From Fidelibacterota bacterium (lineage in GTDB: Bacteria > Fidelibacterota > Marinisomatia > SCGC-AAA003-L08 > JACNLC01), in assembly GCA_018657495.1 (NCBI GenBank), contig JABHXA010000015.1, positions 1 to 64,000 on the forward strand: a stretch of 64,000 nt of DNA. Reading direction: 5' to 3'. A model generated the notes under the pieces. It had not been told where the DNA came from. It made no database searches and saw only the letters and a list, made by a program, of their open reading frames with translations. Positions 18,065-26,583 of the stretch are shown in pieces. The number at the start of each line of letters is the position of its first letter. The stretch's first letter is position 1. The position numbers and the translations under genes were made by a program.

Positions 18065-18976
18065 TTAATTAGAGGGATGGGCACTCAAATGTTTGTCAAG
18101 CATCATGATGAGCTCATCCCTTGAATAATTATGCTTGGGATTATCATTCTCAAGTACAATCTTCTTTAATAATCCATTTATAACCCGGTCACCTTCCCAT
18201 TTTGTACCCACCAGATAACAGGGTTTTGGATAATCTGAAAACAAGGCATGATGAACGGCATCTGTAACAATTTTTACAGATGATGGTTTTCGATTTGATT
18301 TGGATTCCTGTTCATCATCTGGAGGAGATAGCGGTTCCTGAAAGGATTCTAATACCTGATCTGCTTCTTCTTTAAATGGTGATATTGCCCTTTTAAACCG
18401 TCGGATTATTCCAGGCATCGAGTTTGAAACGATATCCGTCTCGATACCACCTGGCTGTACAATACTCACCTTGACATGATGTGCTTCCAACTCCAACCTT
18501 AAAGCTGCAGTATATGCCTCTAAGGCATGTTTGGTCATGGTATAAGGACCAAAAAATTTATCGGTAATCATACCTCCCTGTGAGCCGATATTGACAATTC
18601 GCCCCTGTGATTTTATCAGAAGCCCAATCAGGGCATTCGTCATCCGCCATGGTCCATAAACATTGACATCAAATATTTGTTGGAGTTCTTCTTCATTCCA
18701 GGTCGTAAATCCACCAATACCGCCGAGCCCGGCATTATTCACCAGGCCATACAAGCTGCTGTTATTAGATTTTATAATTGAAAGGGCTTTGAGTATTTGA
18801 TCTGGTTTGGTGACATCAAGCTCGAGGGGGATAACATTTTTTATTTTATCTAAATTATCTAAATCGGTTTTTTTACGGGCAGTGGCATAAACCTGGTGAT
18901 TCAAACTGGCTAAATGTTTAACAATGTCAAACCCAATACCTGAGCTTGCCCCGGTGATTAAAAAAGCTTTTGCCAT
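18065..18976 (-). CDS. Short-chain dehydrogenase/reductase
   Basis: A 303-aa NAD(P)-dependent oxidoreductase. GASSGIG (near residue 7) is the nucleotide loop, NNAGLGG follows strand 4, the catalytic Ser lies in NIGSQGG, and the YxxxK pair is in YTMTKHALE. It is longer than the classical 250 aa because of a C-terminal extension rich in Glu, Ser and Lys (about 205-235) and a final helix. The substrate is unknown; similar extended forms act on lipids, retinoids or steroids. It converges with ric (43-nt gap) and diverges from the porin-like gene. Confidence 0.88.
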   Translation of the reverse strand: MAKAFLITGASSGIGFDIVKHLASLNHQVYATARKKTDLDNLDKIKNVIPLELDVTKPDQILKALSIIKSNNSSLYGLVNNAGLGGIGGFTTWNEEELQQIFDVNVYGPWRMTNALIGLLIKSQGRIVNIGSQGGMITDKFFGPYTMTKHALEAYTAALRLELEAHHVKVSIVQPGGIETDIVSNSMPGIIRRFKRAISPFKEEADQVLESFQEPLSPPDDEQESKSNRKPSSVKIVTDAVHHALFSDYPKPCYLVGTKWEGDRVINGLLKKIVLENDNPKHNYSRDELIMMLDKHLSAHPSN

Positions 18977-19151
18977 ATGTTATATCCTCATAATAATTTG
19001 ACCATAAATTTAAGTATGGTATTTTGATAACATAAATATTTTGTTGAAAACTATTGGAATTGCATGGTTTTTAACTATAAAAGCTTGAGTGAGGATGACC
19101 TAGTTTAATAAAATAAATTTGATGAAATAATTTAAACACAGAAAGAAAAAA

Positions 19152-20096
19152 ATGAGAAAGATTCTGATCATAATCAGCCTATTATCAATTGGATTATCAA
19201 ATGAAACCACCCTAAGCGGTCTGGTATTCTTTGATTACACATTCGATTTATCAGACGAATCTGATGGGTATAATGAGTTCAAATTCAAAAGGAGCTATTT
19301 CACTTTTGAAAAAAGTTTACCTGATGGGATATCATATAAATTCCAGACAGATATGGGGTATAAAGAAGACGGCAAGAATTATCTCTTTCTAAAAAATGCC
19401 TTGGTCAAATGGGAATTTGGCAATGGGAATCTCATTATTGGATTACAGGGAATGAATGTATTTAATATCTCGGAAAAAACATGGGGTCATAGATTTATTG
19501 AAAAAACACCGATTGACCTAAATAAATTAGCAAGCTCAGCTGACATGGGGATTGGTTATGCCGGAAATTTTAATAAGCTGAACTACAGTGTATTAATCAC
19601 CAATGGTGGTGGATATAAAGAATCGGAAGAAGATAAATATAAAAAAGTCTCCATTCAATTATTCTATGGTGAAAAGAAACTTGTAAAAAATGATGGTCAT
19701 AATTTTGGTCTTTCCTGTACTTTTGAGGGCTATGATGTGGATTCGAATACTTCCGATTCAAAATCCCTGATATCAGTATTTGGTGGTTTTGCTGGAAATG
19801 GTCTCAGGGTAGGAGGTGAGTTTGATTTATTCACCGATGGAGGTACCGATGTGGATAGTCAAATCATATCTACTTATGGGAATTATGAGGTTTCAGATGA
19901 TTTGCAGACGTTTCTACGGATTGATAAATTTGATCCAGATATTGAAGAAGACAATGACGATGAAATCTACATGATTATTGGTTTGATCTATCATCCGGTA
20001 AAAGGATTAACTATCGCTCCCAATTATAAATTCTTAAACCTGGATAATAGTGACGATAAAAGCATGTTGGCGGTGAACTTTCAATTTAAATTTTAG
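19152..20096 (+). CDS. Porin-like outer-membrane beta-barrel protein
   Basis: A 314-aa protein with a 17-residue signal peptide followed by alternating hydrophobic/polar strands throughout and a C-terminal Phe (NFQFKF), the outer-membrane assembly signal. The start of the mature part, FKFKRSYFTFEKSL, and the block NLIIGLQGMNVF resemble phosphate-selective or trimeric porins (O/P type). Acidic loops (VDSNTSD, IEEDNDDE) could favour cations. Transcribed alone and divergent from the SDR gene. Confidence 0.75.
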   Translation: MRKILIIISLLSIGLSNETTLSGLVFFDYTFDLSDESDGYNEFKFKRSYFTFEKSLPDGISYKFQTDMGYKEDGKNYLFLKNALVKWEFGNGNLIIGLQGMNVFNISEKTWGHRFIEKTPIDLNKLASSADMGIGYAGNFNKLNYSVLITNGGGYKESEEDKYKKVSIQLFYGEKKLVKNDGHNFGLSCTFEGYDVDSNTSDSKSLISVFGGFAGNGLRVGGEFDLFTDGGTDVDSQIISTYGNYEVSDDLQTFLRIDKFDPDIEEDNDDEIYMIIGLIYHPVKGLTIAPNYKFLNLDNSDDKSMLAVNFQFKF

Positions 20097-20129
20097 ATTC
20101 ATTTTATTGTTATGAGATGTTGAATATCC

Positions 20130-20846
20130 TCATCGAAATTGCATAATGAAGTAGGCAAACTGAAATCCATCATATAATCCATGAGAGATAATAAGAGGTA
20201 GCAATCGACGATATTTATAATAGTAAAAGCAGATAATAACGCTTTTTAAACCGATAGAGATAATTCCTGCCAGACCCTGATAAAGGTGAACGGTTCCAAT
20301 AAGCATTGAGGTGATTAAAATTGCCATGATATGCCAGGATTTATCTTCGCTAATATTCCACAAACACTTGAGTAAAAAAACCCTTGATATTTCCTCAAAC
20401 AAGGCGATCCCTATCCATAAAACCGGACCGAACCACAGAATCATTAACAGAGGATTATGGGACATCTCAATAATGGTATCGATCAATTCAGTATTTGGTG
20501 GTCCGCCTGATGGAATCCACTGCATCAGTGTAAATCTTTCAATAAAAAACAATGCAAAATAGATGACTGTTAATCCGATACCTACAAGGACATCATTTGT
20601 GAAACTCCCTTCTACATCATTGAATGTTGATCTAAAATCCTGTTTGAGGAGATAACGGTTGAGATATAAAATCAGGACAATGCTGCCACCGCCGAAAAGG
20701 AGAGGATAAATGATCATATTTACTGTACTGAAATTCTCAGTCTGAGTCAATCTGTACCAAATCATGATAAGGTTTATTGGCAGAATACCAATGGCAATGG
20801 CAGCGAAATTCCTCGATGCCGTGTTTCTATTTTGGGTTAACACCAA
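20130..20846 (-). CDS. CPBP-family intramembrane metalloprotease-like protein
   Basis: A 238-aa membrane protein with about seven hydrophobic segments. Three conserved CPBP (CAAX protease/Abi) motifs can be placed: FEEISRVF, then a His in IGTVHLYQG, then HGLYDGFQF. In the first motif the Arg comes one residue earlier than in the usual EExxxR, so activity should be regarded as uncertain. It lies 10 nt after the PH-domain gene on the same strand and the two probably form an operon. The substrate is unknown. Confidence 0.75.
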   Translation of the reverse strand: MVLTQNRNTASRNFAAIAIGILPINLIMIWYRLTQTENFSTVNMIIYPLLFGGGSIVLILYLNRYLLKQDFRSTFNDVEGSFTNDVLVGIGLTVIYFALFFIERFTLMQWIPSGGPPNTELIDTIIEMSHNPLLMILWFGPVLWIGIALFEEISRVFLLKCLWNISEDKSWHIMAILITSMLIGTVHLYQGLAGIISIGLKSVIICFYYYKYRRLLPLIISHGLYDGFQFAYFIMQFR

Positions 20847-20856
20847 TTATTTGAAA

Positions 20857-21462
20857 CTATTTTTTTGACAGTTTCTGATGTATTTGTTTTAGTTCAGATA
20901 ATATTTCATTGAGCACATTTTCATTTGAACTTATTATAGGCTCTGCCACTGTTGTAGCTTCTGAAATGGGATGAAGCATTTTTAATTTTTCTTTTAGTCG
21001 GCCATGCAGCGCATCATAATTTATTAATCCTACTAAACTTCCTTCATAACCGGTGGGGGATTGAGATTGCCCTGCTGTTTGAATATTTATTGAGCCTATG
21101 CCTAGATAACGATCAAATAATGTCCTCTGAAGTGCAAAATCTGTAACAGAACGATAGGGTATATTTTGTTGTGTTTTAGTGAGGATGCCTTTATGAATGG
21201 TTATCCGATCATTACGAATGACGTACTCAAGGTTTTTTATCCACAATTTTATAATTGGGACGGAAATTGCCCACATGAGGACCACAGATATGATCCAAAT
21301 CAAATAAATTAGTGGAAGTGTGGCATATAATTCCGGGGACGAGATTATAAGATTTAGAACAGATAAGCAAATGACGATAAAGAAAAGTAACCCGGTAATG
21401 ACTGATAATATTAATATACATTTTTTGAAATATATCTTATCGGGTTTGATTGAATTTTCCAT
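20857..21462 (-). CDS. Membrane protein with bacterial PH domain (YdbS-like)
   Basis: The 201-aa protein has two long hydrophobic segments (about 13-38 and 47-70). These are followed by a bPH2 domain: LEYVIRNDRITIHKGILTKTQQNIPYRSVTDFALQRTLFDRYLGIGSINIQTAG. A charged C-terminal tail may form a coiled coil. The family sits in the inner membrane with the PH domain outside or inside depending on subtype, and its role is unclear. Co-directional with the CPBP gene (10-nt gap). Confidence 0.8.
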   Translation of the reverse strand: MENSIKPDKIYFKKCILILSVITGLLFFIVICLSVLNLIISSPELYATLPLIYLIWIISVVLMWAISVPIIKLWIKNLEYVIRNDRITIHKGILTKTQQNIPYRSVTDFALQRTLFDRYLGIGSINIQTAGQSQSPTGYEGSLVGLINYDALHGRLKEKLKMLHPISEATTVAEPIISSNENVLNEILSELKQIHQKLSKK

Positions 21463-21734
21463 AAAAATCCTTTTTTAATAAATCAATTAATCAAACGAAT
21501 ATCCAATGATACAATAAGTGGATTAAATTCCACATAAATATCGATGGACGAGATACTAAAATTAATCAATATTGAGAAATTGTGTTTTACAAAAGAAATT
21601 TCCAGAAAATCAATAAATCTTCTCTACAGAAACCCAAGTATAAATATTCAATAAATCGAACCGATCAAAACGTTTAGAACTCAATTGACATAAAGATTTT
21701 TACAATACTTGGATTGTTAAGCAAATATTTTTAT

Positions 21735-23882
21735 TTATAGATCACCGCCAATAATCAAATTAACTACCAGAACAATATCTAAGACATTGATTATACCATC
21801 GCCATTCAAATCACCGGTCCATAATTCATAATCGGAAGATTCAACGGGCACTAATATGGCGTTGACCAGCATAACAATATCCAAGACGTTGACGATTAAA
21901 TCATTATTGTAATCACCAACCAGCGCTGAAGGAGCAGTGTATAAACCGGTATAGGTGTTTATGAATAATTGCTCAGAACCATTATCTGAAATGCTGAGGA
22001 TGTCATAAGTAGAAAGATTTTCAAGACCATTATTTTCTTCAACCCAATTTACACCGCTGTCATCTGACAAATAAACTCCTCCGTGGTTTGTTAAAGCATA
22101 CATCCTTTCTGGAACGATAGATGAAAAGGAGATTTCACGTACACCAATCTCAGGAAAAGTTTGGCTCCACGGCTCCCAATTTTGTCCATTGTCAACGCTT
22201 CTCCAAATTCCAAAGTAATTGTCAGAAGATGCACCATATATGACTCCCTGATTTTCAGGATCAAATTTTACATCATTGAATACTCTCCATAAATCCGGAT
22301 AGTAAAATATTTCTATCCAACTATCGCCATAATCATATGATTCGTATACTCGTCCATTTCGACCACCGGATACAATAATGTGGCCAGATAGAAATGGATC
22401 ACTATCTATAGTTGGTGCATTATGCAAATTGGGTTCGGTAGAAATTAGCTCCCAATAGTCTCCGCCATCAGAGGTGCGGAATATATCATAGTTTCCATAA
22501 ATATAAATATGCTCAGGCTGCACAGGGTCAATGGTGATTTGCCAAAAGGGATCATAATCGTTCAGACCGTTACTGCATCGCTCCCAATTATCACCATTAT
22601 CGAATGTTCTGAAAACACCGCGGGTAGTGGTAAAATAAATTGTTCCAGGGTCAGTGGGATGGAAGGCAACATTCCAGCCGGATGGGTGATATGCTTCTAT
22701 TTGATTATTGATATTTTCCCAATTAAGACCCCCATCAATGGAACGGAAAATACCCAGGCCACCAATAATATGAAAAAGTACGCTTTCATCAAGTGGGGAA
22801 GCATACAAATTGCCACCACCGATATGGAAATCCTCATCTAGACGATCCCAGTTGTTGCCATTTTCAGAAACATATAATCCGCTGTCATAACCGCTGACAA
22901 TAAATCTTGAATATTCTGAGGATACGCTTAAAACGGCCTGAGTCCCAAAATAACTGGGTAGTCCATCATTAAAAGATTGCCAGGAATATCCACCGTCGTA
23001 AGATTCCATAACCCCAAAATAATAAGATGACATCAAAATATGCGATAAATTCGAACGATCTACAGTTAAATTGAAATATCCGGGATTTTGCAGTAAATAG
23101 TCATTATCTGTTTCCAGTCCCGGTACAGCAGCGCTGCTCCAAACTTCTCCATTATCATAACTCAGCAAAATACCTTGATTATTTGATGCAACAATAAAAT
23201 TATCGTTTACAATATCGATGGCAGAACCGCGAAAAATAATCTCGTAGTCAAATAGGGCGGTAGTCCATGATACCCCACCATCATTACTGATGGCCATTTG
23301 ATCCTGGGCAGCGATAATTAATCGATTTGGATTATTTAAATCCACTTTTACATCATTAATATTGTTGCTGAGGGGATTATTTTCATTTTGGTAGCTCCAA
23401 CTTGCTCCACCATCTGATGATCGGTATATTTTTGAATTGCTACCGGCATAAACAATATCAGGATCAGAATTTGCGAAAGTTACCCAGGTTGGATATTCTC
23501 CTGAGAATTGGGCCACAAGGTTTGTCCATGAGAGTCCTCCATCAGTAGAAAGAAAAAATCCGGACTCGGCACCGCTGTTCGGCTGGCTGGCAAAGATAAT
23601 GCGATTATCATCAGCGGGAGAAACAGCCATGCCTTTTGATACATTCCAGGTGTTAACATGTCCAGTTGAATTCCAAGTAATACCGCCATCAATGCTTTTC
23701 CAGACACCGCAATCCTGAACATTTGCATAAAAAGTGGATGGATTTGATGAGGATTGAACCAACTGGTACACCCTTGCACCATCAAATTGATAAATTTCAT
23801 CCCAGGTAATTCCAGCCCAGATAAAAGGATTCATCACAATGGTAATGGCTAATGAAATTAGAAATATTTTTAAATTCTTCAT
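21735..23882 (-). CDS. Secreted Asp-box (BNR/sortilin-like) beta-propeller protein with dockerin
   Basis: A 715-aa exported protein (signal peptide about 1-22). About ten Asp-box motifs of the form SxDGGxxW (KSIDGGITW, LSTDGGLSW, RSSDGGASW, ESYDGGYSW) spread from residue 60 to 640 indicate one or two sortilin/Vps10-like propellers, or a glycoside-hydrolase-74-like fold. The C-terminus has two dockerin loops (GDYNNDLIVNVLDIV and GDLNGDGIINVLDIV). No catalytic pair can be assigned, so binding rather than cleavage is as likely. It is preceded by a terminator hairpin at 23932. Confidence 0.82.
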   Translation of the reverse strand: MKNLKIFLISLAITIVMNPFIWAGITWDEIYQFDGARVYQLVQSSSNPSTFYANVQDCGVWKSIDGGITWNSTGHVNTWNVSKGMAVSPADDNRIIFASQPNSGAESGFFLSTDGGLSWTNLVAQFSGEYPTWVTFANSDPDIVYAGSNSKIYRSSDGGASWSYQNENNPLSNNINDVKVDLNNPNRLIIAAQDQMAISNDGGVSWTTALFDYEIIFRGSAIDIVNDNFIVASNNQGILLSYDNGEVWSSAAVPGLETDNDYLLQNPGYFNLTVDRSNLSHILMSSYYFGVMESYDGGYSWQSFNDGLPSYFGTQAVLSVSSEYSRFIVSGYDSGLYVSENGNNWDRLDEDFHIGGGNLYASPLDESVLFHIIGGLGIFRSIDGGLNWENINNQIEAYHPSGWNVAFHPTDPGTIYFTTTRGVFRTFDNGDNWERCSNGLNDYDPFWQITIDPVQPEHIYIYGNYDIFRTSDGGDYWELISTEPNLHNAPTIDSDPFLSGHIIVSGGRNGRVYESYDYGDSWIEIFYYPDLWRVFNDVKFDPENQGVIYGASSDNYFGIWRSVDNGQNWEPWSQTFPEIGVREISFSSIVPERMYALTNHGGVYLSDDSGVNWVEENNGLENLSTYDILSISDNGSEQLFINTYTGLYTAPSALVGDYNNDLIVNVLDIVMLVNAILVPVESSDYELWTGDLNGDGIINVLDIVLVVNLIIGGDL

Positions 23883-24189
23883 AGTTACTCCCTGTCAGTT
23901 AAATGGTCTTAAAATTTCACTTAAAACAAAAAACCTGCAAGTGTCCCTGCAGGTTCATTATTAATTAAAATTTAATTGAATATTCATATCTTTTAATTGT
24001 ATCTATTCTTCGCAAAAAGCGAAAATAAAATTACAAATTATTATATTATGTTTTGAGGAATAATTATGAGATCTGCTTAATTATTAATAAGAAGATTGAA
24101 CGGTAGTAATGGGTATTTCTTATCAAAACAAAAAGAAATTGAAAGAAACCAGGCATGTTAATTGCCAAATGGTTGCGAAACTAAAGTCA
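23883..24189. other. Intergenic stretch with leader and terminator
   Basis: There is no gene in this stretch. It carries the terminator hairpin at 23930-23955 and is otherwise AT-rich. It separates the MFS transporter gene from the Asp-box dockerin gene, both on the minus strand. Confidence 0.6.
23926..23955 (-). terminator. Minus-strand intrinsic terminator
   Basis: An 8-bp stem AACCTGCA / TGCAGGTT with an 8-nt loop is followed on the minus strand by a T-rich tract. It lies 234 nt after the MFS stop codon and 50 nt before the next start codon, so it either ends the MFS transcript or acts as a leader terminator for the dockerin gene. Confidence 0.65.
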
Positions 24190-25425
24190 TTATACCTGAC
24201 GCTTTTTGGGAAAAAATAGTACAAGCAACCAGCAAAGCGCAGTAAACCCAGTCCCGACTAAAACCAGTATTGTATAAGAAGTATGGGCACCATATGAGAA
24301 TTTCCATGATTCGTAAAACCTGCCGCCTAGAATGCTCGAAAGTGAAACGCTGAAGTTGCTCAGTGACATGAGTAAGGCGAATACGGTGCCAGCAGCAGCA
24401 GGAGGACAGTAGCGGCTCGCCAGTTCCAATTGAGTTAGATTCGTGACCATATAAATGAGACCGCTGGCAAAGCTGATAATAACCGCCGATGTTTCGGTTC
24501 CCAATCCTATATAGACTAGATTTGAGAGTACCATAAAAATCACCGAGCCGTGAAGCAGAAATCGAAGTGGTACGCGTTTGGCAAATAAACCATAAAGGAC
24601 ACAGGAAATAATCGATGCAAAACTGCTGATTGTGTAAGTATAACCGATAAATTGTTCCGAAAACCCCAGCTCCTCACTCATATGAACATATAAGACGTCG
24701 GCAGAAAATGGATTAAAACTTAGAAAGAAATAGAAGATGGCAATGAGAATGACGATACAAGTGTTGGCCGCTTCACCAAGAACTATTATAGCCCGTTTTA
24801 ACTGGCCACGATGCAATTCGGGCCGCGGTTTTTCTTTTATGTGAAAGATAGCAATATAAAGTGCAACCAAACCCAGCAATGAACAAATTAAAAATCCAAG
24901 TCGCTGCTGCCCGTGCTGACTTAACCAGCCGCCGCCTACACCGCAAAGCAGGCCGGCACCGTACATGGCACCCCATTGAGCGGACTGCAATCTGCCGGTA
25001 ATTCCTAATGGCTGACCAGCCTCAATCATTGTTGCATCGGTCACTACATCTTTAAAAGCGATTCCAACGCTGGGTAACAGCAACAAAAAAAGGATAAGAG
25101 TTGCTGCTGTAGGCACGAGAGGCAGAAAGGTGGCAGCAAGGAATCCGCCAAACATAAGTAAACTTGAAAGAATCATATAACTCTTTCGCCGAAGTCCTTT
25201 GATTGGGATAAAATCAGACAATAAACCAAATAATGGTTTGATATACCAGGGAATCCCAAGGAGAAACATGAAGGTGGCAATCTCAGCGCTGTTACTTCCC
25301 CAGTTTCTGAGCATTGACCGAATAGGCTGAGACAACAGACCGGCAGTCGGTTCACCCATGCCCTGTACAAAATAAAGCGCCGTAAATATAATAAAGAGTT
25401 TTCTGGTGGAGTTATTAGTCATCAA
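24190..25425 (-). CDS. MFS transporter of the folate-biopterin (BT1) type
   Basis: A 411-aa inner-membrane protein with 12 hydrophobic segments. The N-terminal block ALYFVQGMGEPTAGLLSQPIR, then GIPWYIKPLFGLLSDFIPIKGLRRKSYM, matches the BT1/FBT pattern (WxIKPLxGLxSD, followed by GxRRKxY). This points to uptake of folates, pterins or another organic anion, but the substrate cannot be read from sequence. It is transcribed alone with a long upstream region. The methyl-cycle operon elsewhere in the window needs folate, which is only a weak functional link. Confidence 0.75.
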   Translation of the reverse strand: MMTNNSTRKLFIIFTALYFVQGMGEPTAGLLSQPIRSMLRNWGSNSAEIATFMFLLGIPWYIKPLFGLLSDFIPIKGLRRKSYMILSSLLMFGGFLAATFLPLVPTAATLILFLLLLPSVGIAFKDVVTDATMIEAGQPLGITGRLQSAQWGAMYGAGLLCGVGGGWLSQHGQQRLGFLICSLLGLVALYIAIFHIKEKPRPELHRGQLKRAIIVLGEAANTCIVILIAIFYFFLSFNPFSADVLYVHMSEELGFSEQFIGYTYTISSFASIISCVLYGLFAKRVPLRFLLHGSVIFMVLSNLVYIGLGTETSAVIISFASGLIYMVTNLTQLELASRYCPPAAAGTVFALLMSLSNFSVSLSSILGGRFYESWKFSYGAHTSYTILVLVGTGFTALCWLLVLFFPKKRQV

Positions 25426-25986
25426 TCATCGCGGTTATCAGGTTTACATTCAAAGTTGGTCTCAACATTTCTCCTCAATAAACTGTATTTGGTCAAAAAT
25501 TATCCTCAGTATCTGAACGGCGTTTGGTAAAATATATACCAGACCATTTTCCCAAAATATTGTTACATTGAGGGAAAACCCAATCGCTTTTATATCTAAT
25601 TGCCAAATCAATCCCATGGTGATTTATACCTGGCATTTTGTCGACTACCGAGAAAGTAATTTATAACTGCTTGGAGTATAAAATGTACCTGGTCAATAGC
25701 AATTATAAATATATTATTATATATCATATTATCATCTCCATGAATGTAAAAATGTAAAATACGGACATGCACATATTGGGTCTGGAATCAGTCCAACACT
25801 TTATTAATTAGAGGTCTGCAGATAGTTGATTAGGGTACAATGAACCATCCTGATTATCATAAAAAGATAAAATCATATACATAGGAATATATCTATAATA
25901 TATTAATAATAAATGATTTATATTAAATTAGTACTTGTTATGTTTTTATAACTGTAACTAAATTAGTTACAAATAAAAGAGGTGCA
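25426..25986. other. Divergent intergenic region, AT-rich
   Basis: No coding sequence is supported here. The stretch lies between divergent genes (MFS and Rrf2) and must hold both promoters. Apart from the Rrf2 palindrome at 25953-25971 I see only AT-rich sequence. Confidence 0.5.
25953..25971. promoter_or_regulatory. Candidate Rrf2 operator
   Basis: TGTAACTA-AAT-TAGTTACA is a perfect 8+3+8 palindrome ending 15 nt before the Rrf2 start codon, next to the ribosome binding site. It is the obvious autoregulatory site and would control the whole Rrf2-RND-LolA-barrel operon. Confidence 0.7.
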
Positions 25987-26511
25987 ATGAATACAAGTAG
26001 TAAATTTGTGGTTGCAGTACATATACTGACGCTTTTGTCAAGTCAAAAAATTCTCTTAGGTGAGAAGTCACTTATGAAAAGTGATTTCATAGCCAGGGGT
26101 TTGAATACAAATCCAGTGGTTATTCGAAGATTGCTGAGTTTGCTGAAAGCAAAAAAATTGGTTGATTCCAAAGCTGGTCCCAGTGGTGGATTCTATTTCA
26201 AATATGATCCATCTACTGTAACACTTGCCATGATTCATGATATTGTAGAACCTGGCAATTTGTACCATATGTATTATTCATCACCAAACAAGGAATGTCC
26301 TTTTGGATCACACATCCATGGATACCTCAAAACATTATTGTGTAGTGCCGAAGCATCGTTCAAAAATGTACTCGCTGAAAAATCATTACTGGATTTGGTA
26401 AATGATGTGCTCAATAAAGTTGAACACAAAGAGAATCTCACAAAGGAAGAATTCGCATCAGAATTGAAAAAAAATATGAAGGCAATTAGTTCGAAATGTT
26501 CACAAAAATGA
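25987..26511 (+). CDS. Rrf2-family transcriptional regulator
   Basis: The 174-aa protein has the Rrf2 winged helix at residues about 1-85 (SKFVVAVHILTLLSS, then SDFIARGLNTNPVVIRRLLSLLKAKKLVDSKAGPSGGFYF). Cysteines occur singly, in NKECPFG, LLCSAEASF and SKCSQ, and not as the closely spaced IscR/NsrR trio. It may therefore be a YwnA-like thiol sensor rather than a cluster protein; that is inference. A perfect palindrome overlaps the promoter. It is probably the first gene of the operon with the RND, LolA-like and barrel genes. Confidence 0.9.
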   Translation: MNTSSKFVVAVHILTLLSSQKILLGEKSLMKSDFIARGLNTNPVVIRRLLSLLKAKKLVDSKAGPSGGFYFKYDPSTVTLAMIHDIVEPGNLYHMYYSSPNKECPFGSHIHGYLKTLLCSAEASFKNVLAEKSLLDLVNDVLNKVEHKENLTKEEFASELKKNMKAISSKCSQK

Positions 26512-26583
26512 TATAACCCGCCTTAAATGAAATCAAAATAACAATTAACAAAGAAGATATAATAATCCCTGAAAGGAAAAGGA

